NCBI GenBank assembly: GCA_947175585.1
Contig: CAMWNL010000027.1
Span: forward strand, 1 to 9,739
Direction of reading: 5' to 3'
DNA length: 9,739 nt
From: an uncultured Bacteroidales bacterium
GTDB lineage: Bacteria > Bacteroidota > Bacteroidia > Bacteroidales > Muribaculaceae
Below the pieces are notes generated by a model. That model was not told the origin of the DNA. It ran no database searches and saw only the letters and a program-made list of their open reading frames with translations. Shown one piece after another: positions 1-5,664 of this stretch; the first letter of the stretch is position 1; the number at the start of each line of letters is the position of its first letter. The translations under genes and the position numbers were made by a program.

Positions 1-2
1 TG

Positions 3-650
3 CACGCCGACGGACGTGATGTCTACATGATTTACGAACCGATGGCAGCGGCTCTCGGCATCGGCATCGATGTCGAAGCCCCCGAGGGAAATATGATTGT
101 CGACATAGGCGGCGGCACAACTGAAATCGCCGTGATTTCACTCGGCGGCATCGTCAGCAACAAGAGTATCCAGATTGCAGGCGATGACCTAACCGAAGAC
201 ATTCAGAATCACATGCGACGCGCCCACAATATCAAGGTCGGCATACGCACAGCCGAACAGATTAAGATGAATGTCGGTTCGGCTCTTACCGAACTTGATA
301 ATCCGCCTGAGGACTTCGTCGTTCACGGTCCTAACGTGATGACCGCTCTCCCTATGGAAGTGCTTGTCACCTATCAGGAAATCAGCCACTGCATCGAAAA
401 GACCATCTCCAAGATTGAAGCGGCTGTACTCGGAGCGCTCGAACAAACGCCTCCGGAACTTTACGCCGACATCGTGCGCAACGGCATCTACCTTGCCGGC
501 GGCGGCGCTATGCTCCGTGGCCTCGACAAACGTCTGACTGATAAGATCGGCATACAGTTCCACATTGCCGAAGATCCCCTTCTCGCTGTGGCACGCGGCA
601 CAAATGTGGCGCTGAAAAATATTGCCAAGTTCTCGTTCCTCATCCGATAA
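3..650 (+). CDS. mreB: Rod shape-determining protein MreB, C-terminal part (5' end outside window)
   Basis: Bacterial actin homologue that polymerises under the inner membrane and positions the wall-elongation machinery. The frame is open to the left edge: codons from base 3 read HADGRDVYM before the internal Met at 27, and this continues the conserved YEPMAAALGIGIDV segment, so the Met at 27 is not the start. About 215 residues are present of a family that is normally 340-350. Visible actin-fold motifs are the phosphate-binding DIGGGTTE (D encoded at 102-104), the SLGGIV stretch that follows, and the adenosine-binding YLAGGGAMLRGLDKRL region near 490-530. The C terminus (AEDPLLAVARGTNVALKNI...FSFLIR) is the usual MreB ending, so the 3' end is intact. 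mreC follows after 21 bp, as expected for the mre operon. Identification is secure; only the missing N-terminal third cannot be judged. Confidence 0.97.
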   Translation, partial: HADGRDVYMIYEPMAAALGIGIDVEAPEGNMIVDIGGGTTEIAVISLGGIVSNKSIQIAGDDLTEDIQNHMRRAHNIKVGIRTAEQIKMNVGSALTELDNPPEDFVVHGPNVMTALPMEVLVTYQEISHCIEKTISKIEAAVLGALEQTPPELYADIVRNGIYLAGGGAMLRGLDKRLTDKIGIQFHIAEDPLLAVARGTNVALKNIAKFSFLIR

Positions 651-658
651 AATCACAG

Positions 659-664
659 AAGGAG
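659..664 (+). promoter_or_regulatory. Shine-Dalgarno site of mreC
   Basis: AAGGAG lies 7 nt upstream of the GTG at 672, in the short gap after mreB. It supports GTG 672 as the mreC start. It is notable because Bacteroidota genes usually lack such sites, and the other genes here show none at a usable distance. Confidence 0.6.
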
Positions 665-671
665 TCAGACC

Positions 672-1538
672 GTGCGTGAGTTATTCGACTTCTTTATACG
701 CAACAGCAAGTGGTTTGTCTACGCTTTTTTTATCGTAGTCAGCTGCATGCTGTTGTTTCATAGTAACCCTTACCAGCACTATGTATTTCTGACGTCGGCC
801 AACTCTGTCACCTCAACAGTCTACGAACTCAGCAACAACGTAACGTCATATTTCAATCTCCGGGAAATCAACGAAGACCTCAACCGTCGCAATGCTGCCC
901 TCGAAAAAGAGGTTATTGATTTGAGAGAGAGTCTGCAACGGTTCATTGAGAAAAACTATGCAGACACCCTCGTGATAGACCCGGAAGTCGACCATTTTGA
1001 TTTCATTGTAGCTCATGTGATCAACAACAGCATCTCACGACCCTACAATTATATCACTCTCGACAAAGGTTCTGACGACGGCGTGAAAGCCGAACTCGGA
1101 GTCATTGACCAGAACGGCGTCGTCGGCATCGTCAGTGTTGTCGGACGCAAAAACGCCCGCGTCATATCGCTCCTCAATCCTAATCTGCGTCTTTCGTGCA
1201 AGATAAAAAACAGCGATAACTTCGGTTCGCTCGTCTGGGACGGCAACGACCCGACAACTGCCCTTCTCGAAGAACTTCCTCGTCACACTACCTACACTCC
1301 CGGCGACACAATCGTCACAAGCGGATACTCGGCTGTATTCCCTCCCGGCCTGCCGGTCGGCATCATTCTGGATGACGGACGGGACCACAACGAGAACTTC
1401 TTCACTCTCAAAATAAGGCTTTTTGCCGACTTCACTGCTTTGGGCAATGTCCAGATTGTAACCAACAACTACGCCGAAGAACTCAAAGCTATCGAACAGC
1501 TCGACAATACCGACAACAAAAAGACCACCCGACAATGA
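672..1538 (+). CDS. mreC: Rod shape-determining protein MreC
   Basis: Periplasmic scaffold of the elongasome, anchored in the inner membrane; in the family it binds PBP2 and MreD and activates the RodA-PBP2 synthase. The 288-residue product has a short cytoplasmic N terminus, one membrane segment at about residues 14-30 (WFVYAFFIVVSCMLLF), a predicted coiled coil at about 62-95 (LREINEDLNRRNAALEKE and on), and then the beta-rich MreC core with the conserved stretch NYITLDKGSDDGVKAELGV near 126-144. The C-terminal tail is polar (DNTDNKKTTRQ). Length is within the usual range for the family. Start is GTG at 672, supported by AAGGAG 7 nt upstream. The stop overlaps the mreD start in ATGA, suggesting coupled translation. 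Identification rests on domain layout plus operon position and is firm. Confidence 0.95.
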   Translation: MRELFDFFIRNSKWFVYAFFIVVSCMLLFHSNPYQHYVFLTSANSVTSTVYELSNNVTSYFNLREINEDLNRRNAALEKEVIDLRESLQRFIEKNYADTLVIDPEVDHFDFIVAHVINNSISRPYNYITLDKGSDDGVKAELGVIDQNGVVGIVSVVGRKNARVISLLNPNLRLSCKIKNSDNFGSLVWDGNDPTTALLEELPRHTTYTPGDTIVTSGYSAVFPPGLPVGIILDDGRDHNENFFTLKIRLFADFTALGNVQIVTNNYAEELKAIEQLDNTDNKKTTRQ

Positions 1539-2044
1539 GCAAGACCGCTATTATCCTGACAGCACTTTTTCTGGTGCTGGTGCCGGCTCAGGCTGTTATC
1601 TTCAACAACCTGGTGCTCTTCAACGTCGCATTGCCGCTGGTCTTCATCTATCTGATAATTAGTCTTCCGGTAACGCTCAGCACCAACTGGTCAATCACCA
1701 TCGGCTTCGCCGCCGGACTGGCTGTCGACATCTTTTCCGATACCCCCGGCATGAACGCTCTCGCCTGCACGACACTTGCCTTCCTCCGCAAGCCGGTCTA
1801 TCATCTTTATATGTCATACGATGATGACCTCTTAGGTCTCAGACCGGGCATATCCACAATGGGCTGGGCCGCATATTTCAAATATATGCTGACGATGGTC
1901 TTCATCTACTGCCTGATGGTCTTTTCTATCGAAGCTTTCCAGTTTTTCAATATCAAATTGCTGCTTGAGCGTACAATCTTCAGCACCATCTTTACGTTCA
2001 TAATAATATACGCAATCGACAGCCTCTCCTTTAAACGGTCGTGA
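1535..2044 (+). CDS. mreD: Rod shape-determining protein MreD
   Basis: Small polytopic inner-membrane protein that works with MreC in the elongasome. The 169-residue product is almost entirely hydrophobic, with about five membrane segments, and carries the family's one recognisable conserved stretch, GFAAGLAVDIFSDTPGMNAL (about residues 58-77), followed by TTLAFLRKPV. Length matches MreD proteins (about 160-180). It starts at ATG 1535 inside the mreC stop (ATGA) and ends in GTGA, sharing 4 bp with the mrdA start; no Shine-Dalgarno is visible, so translation is probably coupled to mreC. MreD diverges strongly in sequence, so the call leans on the conserved GxxxGxxxD segment, topology and operon position together. 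Confidence 0.92.
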   Translation: MSKTAIILTALFLVLVPAQAVIFNNLVLFNVALPLVFIYLIISLPVTLSTNWSITIGFAAGLAVDIFSDTPGMNALACTTLAFLRKPVYHLYMSYDDDLLGLRPGISTMGWAAYFKYMLTMVFIYCLMVFSIEAFQFFNIKLLLERTIFSTIFTFIIIYAIDSLSFKRS

Positions 2045-3897
2045 GAAAAAACTACAATTTAGAAAAACGTAAATATGTGATCGGCGGATTTCTTGTTTTG
2101 ATCGCCCTCATATATCTTATCCGCCTTTTTGATCTTCAGATTCAGGACGGCCGCTATAAAGCGTCGGCCGACTCCAACGCATTTCTAAAAAAGACGGTTT
2201 ACCCGTCGCGTGGTCTTATTTATGACCGCAACGGCGAACTCGTCGTCTACAATCAGCCGGCCTACGACGTCATGCTGATTCCGCGCGATGTACAGCCGTT
2301 TGACACAGCCGACTTCTGCCGCACTCTTAACATCACCCCACAGCAACTCGAAAAACGCTTTGCCGACATGCGCGACAAGCGTCTTAATCCAGGATATTCA
2401 TCCTACACACCTCAGAAACTCATCTCCCAACTGTCATCGCAAGACTACGGCCGTCTGCAGGAGAAACTCTATCGTTTCCCCGGATTTTTTATCCAGAAAC
2501 GCATCCTCCGACAGTACAACCACTCTACGGCCGCCAACGTGCTCGGCAATATCCGTGAAGTATCGGCAAAAGACATTCAGAACGATGACTACTACACCCA
2601 AGGCGACTATACCGGCGACCTCGGCGTCGAGAAAAGCTACGAACCATATCTGCGAGGTCAGAAAGGTTTCGAAATTCTGATCCGTGACGCTCGCGGACGC
2701 ATCCAGGGACGCTATGAAGACGGCGCTCATGATATTGACCCTATAGCCGGACGCGACCTGAAACTAAGCCTCGATGTCAAACTGCAGGAATACGCTGAGT
2801 CATTGCTCGTCGGTAAGCGTGGAGCCGTTGTCGCTATCGAACCGGCGACAGGCGAAATACTTTGTATGGCTTCCAATCCGACCTACGATCCACGTCTGCT
2901 CGTCGGACGCGAACGCGGCAACAATTACAAAGCGCTGCTCGATGATGACAGCTATCCCCTGTTCGACCGCGCTATCCAGGCGTCTTATCCGCCCGGCTCG
3001 ACATTCAAGCCGACCCAGGGTCTCATCTTCCTCGAAGAAGGCATAATCGACCTCAACTCTACCTACCCCTGCCACGGAGGATATATCAACGGCGGTCTCA
3101 AGGTCGGCTGCCATGCCCACGGATCTCCGCTACCCCTGCGCCCGGCCTTGCAGACATCATGCAACGCCTACTTCTGCTGGGGTTTCAAGTCTATGATTGA
3201 CCGCCGCTCGAAATACGGTTCGTCGGCTTCAGCTTTCGAAGTGTGGAAAAACCATCTTGTCTCCATGGGCTATGGCTATCGTCTCGGAGTCGATCTCCCC
3301 GGTGAAACCCGTGGCTTCCTGCCTAACGCAAAATTTTATGACAAATTCTATAAGGAAGGGCGCTGGAGCGCCAACACTATCATCTCCGTATCAATCGGCC
3401 AGGGTGAGGTGCTTGCGACTCCGCTCCAGATCGCCAATCTCGGGGCGATGATTGCCAATCGCGGATGGTTCATCACTCCTCACGTCGTAAAGCAGATTCA
3501 AGACACCGTCATGCCCTCCCAATATCTCGAACGCCGCTACCCGACTGTCGACCAGAAATGGTTTGAACCAATTGCCGAAGGCATGCGCATGGCTGTCACC
3601 GGCGGCACCTGCCGCAAGGCTAATCTCCCCGACATAGCCGTGGCAGGTAAGACCGGTACTGCTCAGAACCCTCACGGCAATGACCACTCAGCTTTCATGG
3701 GTTTCGCTCCCTACGAAAATCCCCGGATTGCCATTGCCGTCTATGTCGAAAACGGTGGTTGGGGAGCAGATTACGGCGTGCCTATCGGCAGTCTTGTCAT
3801 GGAAAAATATCTTAAAGGCGAAATAGCTCCGGACCGTAAATATATGGAGGAGCACATGCTAAACTCGACTATCCACTATGCAGCCCCGAAGAAGTGA
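2041..3897 (+). CDS. mrdA: Penicillin-binding protein 2, elongasome D,D-transpeptidase
   Basis: Class B PBP that crosslinks new peptidoglycan during side-wall growth, acting in the periplasm as partner of RodA. The 618-residue product has one N-terminal membrane anchor (about residues 12-31), a pedestal/dimerisation domain (about 50-245, with the conserved PSRGLIYDRNGELVVYN region), and a C-terminal transpeptidase domain. All three active-site motifs are present: S320-TF-K323 in YPPGSTFKP, SCN at 373-375, and KTG at 537-539 in AGKTGTAQN. A Cys/His cluster (C344, H345, C357, H358, H360) lies between the first and second motif. Length fits PBP2 (about 600-650). The start is GTG 2041, overlapping the mreD stop by 4 bp; the 3' end overlaps rodA by 20 bp. 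Neighbours distinguish it from FtsI/PBP3. No sign of damage. Confidence 0.96.
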   Translation: MRKNYNLEKRKYVIGGFLVLIALIYLIRLFDLQIQDGRYKASADSNAFLKKTVYPSRGLIYDRNGELVVYNQPAYDVMLIPRDVQPFDTADFCRTLNITPQQLEKRFADMRDKRLNPGYSSYTPQKLISQLSSQDYGRLQEKLYRFPGFFIQKRILRQYNHSTAANVLGNIREVSAKDIQNDDYYTQGDYTGDLGVEKSYEPYLRGQKGFEILIRDARGRIQGRYEDGAHDIDPIAGRDLKLSLDVKLQEYAESLLVGKRGAVVAIEPATGEILCMASNPTYDPRLLVGRERGNNYKALLDDDSYPLFDRAIQASYPPGSTFKPTQGLIFLEEGIIDLNSTYPCHGGYINGGLKVGCHAHGSPLPLRPALQTSCNAYFCWGFKSMIDRRSKYGSSASAFEVWKNHLVSMGYGYRLGVDLPGETRGFLPNAKFYDKFYKEGRWSANTIISVSIGQGEVLATPLQIANLGAMIANRGWFITPHVVKQIQDTVMPSQYLERRYPTVDQKWFEPIAEGMRMAVTGGTCRKANLPDIAVAGKTGTAQNPHGNDHSAFMGFAPYENPRIAIAVYVENGGWGADYGVPIGSLVMEKYLKGEIAPDRKYMEEHMLNSTIHYAAPKK

Positions 3898-5347
3898 GAC
3901 ATCATCAATCCTCCGCAACATTGATTGGCTGACAGTGCTGATCTATGTTGCAATGGTTATATGCGGCGTGCTGAGCATCTATGCCGCCAGCTACGACTTT
4001 GACGAGGCGAGTGTCTTCTCTGCCGACGAATTTTCAGGCAAACAGATTCGCTGGATAGGTCTTGCATTTGCGCTCGGCTTCGTCATATTGCTCATCAACG
4101 CTCGCATGTATGACACTTACGCTTATCCTATATATATAGTAGTGATGGTCTTGCTGCTAATAACTCCATTTATAGCTCATGACATCAAAGGATCGCGTTC
4201 GTGGATTTCATTCGGGTCGATGAGTCTGCAACCGGCCGAGTTTGCCAAATTTGCCACGGCGCTCGCCCTCGCCAAGCTATTCAGCGGCTATCAGTTTGTA
4301 CTTAATGCCAAGCCAAAAAACTACGCGATAGCCGTTGGTATTATTGTGCTTCCCATCCTGCTTATTCTTGCCCAGAACGAGACCGGTTCCGCTCTGACCT
4401 TCCTCGCCCTGTTTTTTGTTTTATACCGTGAGGGCATGAGCGGACTGATACTCTTCACGGCTCTTCTCTCAGTTGTGATTTTCGTCGTGGCGGTCAAATT
4501 TACAGAGACAGCCGTATTCGGCATCCCGACTGGCGAGTTCATCGTCCTGCTCATTGTTGCCGTCGTAATCACAGCCATGGCGCTGATTTACTCCCGTCGC
4601 GGAGAGATAGGCCGCAATCTCCTCATCTGGTTTTCATTCATAGGTCTGGTGGAGTGGTTGCTGACCGGTCCGCTCGGTCTTGAGATTCCGGCTCTGACGA
4701 TTTCACTTATCGCCATTTTCATTGCCTGCGCCTACATAGCATTTGAGTCAGTGAGACGCCGACGTCGCAAAATGCTCATCGCCTGCGGAGCCGCTGCATT
4801 CTCAATATGCTTTTTATTCTCGGTCAATTTTGCGTTCAACCACCTACAGCCCCATCAGCAGCTGCGCATCAAGGTTGTGCTCGGCATCGAAGAAGACCTG
4901 CGTGGAGCGGGCTACAACGTCAACCAGTCAAAGATTGCCATCGGTTCAGGCGGTCTGACCGGAAAAGGCTTCCTTAACGGCACTCAGACAAAGCTCAAGT
5001 ATGTTCCCGAGCAACACACCGACTTCATATTCTGCACAATCGGCGAAGAAAAAGGTTTTGTTGGAGCTCTCGCTGTTGTTGCTCTATACGTAGCGCTGAT
5101 ACTGCGCATTATCACGATTGCCGAACGTCAGCCTAAAATATTCGGTCGAGTCTACGCCTACTGCGTCGCTTCATATCTGATATTCCATTTCTGCATCAAT
5201 ATCGGCATGGTCATAGGTCTCTGTCCGGTTATCGGTATACCCTTGCCATTCTTCTCCTACGGTGGTTCTTCGCTGTGGGGCTTCACCATCCTGCTCTTTA
5301 TCCTGCTTAAACTCGACTCCACACGCCGCACGGCTGCCAACTACTAA
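3878..5347 (+). CDS. rodA: Peptidoglycan glycosyltransferase RodA (SEDS family)
   Basis: Polytopic inner-membrane polymerase that joins lipid II into glycan strands during elongation, paired with PBP2. SEDS hallmarks: KGSRSWISFGSMSLQPAEFAK (about 104-124, W109 matching the conserved Trp of this loop), AQNETGSALTF (165-175), the periplasmic GYNVNQSKIAIGSGG...TGKGF segment (345-365), YVPEQHTDFIF with D382 at the essential-Asp position known from Bacillus RodA, and PLPFFSYGGSSLWG near the C terminus. The product is 489 residues, about 110 longer than Escherichia coli RodA (about 370); the extra length is mostly at about 205-300 and contains further hydrophobic segments and a basic RRRRRK patch (293-298). 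Such long forms are, from memory, normal in Bacteroidota. ATG 3878 lies within the mrdA end (20-bp overlap); the frame is closed by a stop at 3860, so no earlier start exists. Confidence 0.95.
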   Translation: MQPRRSETSSILRNIDWLTVLIYVAMVICGVLSIYAASYDFDEASVFSADEFSGKQIRWIGLAFALGFVILLINARMYDTYAYPIYIVVMVLLLITPFIAHDIKGSRSWISFGSMSLQPAEFAKFATALALAKLFSGYQFVLNAKPKNYAIAVGIIVLPILLILAQNETGSALTFLALFFVLYREGMSGLILFTALLSVVIFVVAVKFTETAVFGIPTGEFIVLLIVAVVITAMALIYSRRGEIGRNLLIWFSFIGLVEWLLTGPLGLEIPALTISLIAIFIACAYIAFESVRRRRRKMLIACGAAAFSICFLFSVNFAFNHLQPHQQLRIKVVLGIEEDLRGAGYNVNQSKIAIGSGGLTGKGFLNGTQTKLKYVPEQHTDFIFCTIGEEKGFVGALAVVALYVALILRIITIAERQPKIFGRVYAYCVASYLIFHFCINIGMVIGLCPVIGIPLPFFSYGGSSLWGFTILLFILLKLDSTRRTAANY

Positions 5348-5396
5348 GGCCCTCAGGTCTGTTTTCAACATTATTTATTAAAAAATTTTCATTACA

Positions 5397-5426
5397 AAGC
5401 GCCTCTGAGTAAATATTCAGGCGTTT
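5397..5426 (+). terminator. Candidate terminator stem-loop of the mre-rodA operon
   Basis: AAGCGCCT (5397-5404) pairs with AGGCGTTT (5419-5426): eight pairs including one G-U, enclosing a 14-nt AT-rich loop. It sits about 50 bp after the rodA stop. The following T-run is only TTT at the stem base, with looser T-rich sequence further on (5444-5458), so it is not a textbook intrinsic terminator. The large loop also lowers confidence. It could act in both directions or simply stabilise the mRNA 3' end. Confidence 0.4.
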
Positions 5427-5461
5427 ATGACATAATATACACACTTTTTCTGCGTTTTAAC

Positions 5462-5491
5462 TTTTACAACAGATATTTTTACCTATATTTG
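5462..5491 (+). promoter_or_regulatory. Predicted susC/susD promoter (Bacteroides-type)
   Basis: TATATTTG at 5484-5491 is an exact match to the TAnnTTTG -7 element recognised by the Bacteroidota primary sigma factor. The upstream -33 element (consensus TTTG) is poor: TTTT at 5462-5465 lies 18 bp away. If used, transcription would start about 5497-5500, leaving a leader of roughly 165 nt before the susC ATG. I saw no other TAnnTTTG in this gap. A classical TATAAT also occurs at 5525-5530, but this phylum does not normally use that form. Weak -33 match would fit a promoter needing an activator. Confidence 0.5.
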
Positions 5492-5501
5492 CAAAAAAAT
5501 T

Positions 5502-5520
5502 ATTTCAGGTCAGCTGAAAT
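5502..5520. repeat. Perfect 7-bp inverted repeat next to the promoter
   Basis: ATTTCAG (5502-5508), a 5-nt spacer GTCAG, and CTGAAAT (5514-5520) form an exact dyad. It begins 10 bp after the predicted -7 element, so it would lie at or just beyond the transcription start. It could be a protein-binding operator or, in RNA, a hairpin at the very 5' end of the susC mRNA. The size and position are suggestive, but chance cannot be excluded in AT-rich DNA. Confidence 0.4.
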
Positions 5521-5664
5521 CGGCTATAATGACCATGAACAGACAACAAAAAATCTTATACTGATTTAATGTAGAATGTCCTCTCTCTGATAGCCTCCGG
5601 CCAAGATTAACCTATCTATTAAAACCTAAAATAATAAACCGAAAATTTACAACTAATCCTCCTT

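Larger units (their letters stand above)
5348..5664. other. AT-rich intergenic region between the shape operon and the susC/susD unit
   Basis: These 317 bp contain no gene that can be supported. The composition is clearly richer in A+T than the flanking coding DNA. In order it holds a weak hairpin at 5347-5360 (stem includes a G-U pair), a better stem-loop at 5397-5426, a TATATTTG promoter element at 5484-5491, an inverted repeat at 5502-5520, and an A-rich leader ending directly at the susC start. A 12-codon frame at 5529-5564 is too short to call a gene. The most natural reading is end of one transcription unit and the control region of the next. Confidence 0.8.

Noticed and set aside
189..656. 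Minus-strand open frame of 155 codons opposite mreB
   Set aside because: It lies entirely opposite a clear conserved gene, its translation shows no recognisable domain, and it is explained by codon bias of the real frame.
1035..1535. Minus-strand open frame of 166 codons opposite mreC
   Set aside because: Antisense to the MreC core domain; low-complexity Val/Asp-rich translation typical of a shadow frame.
5347..5360. Small hairpin at the rodA stop as terminator
   Set aside because: Only five pairs including a G-U, with a four-base loop and a short TTTT run; the stem-loop at 5397-5426 is the stronger candidate.
5525..5530. TATAAT as a sigma-70-type -10 box for susC
   Set aside because: No suitable -35 sequence upstream, and Bacteroidota use TAnnTTTG instead; a perfect match to that lies at 5484-5491.
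5529..5564. Short frame (MTMNRQQKILY) in the susC leader, a possible leader peptide
   Set aside because: Only 11 residues, no ribosome site, no run of regulatory codons and no attenuator-like hairpin pair following it.
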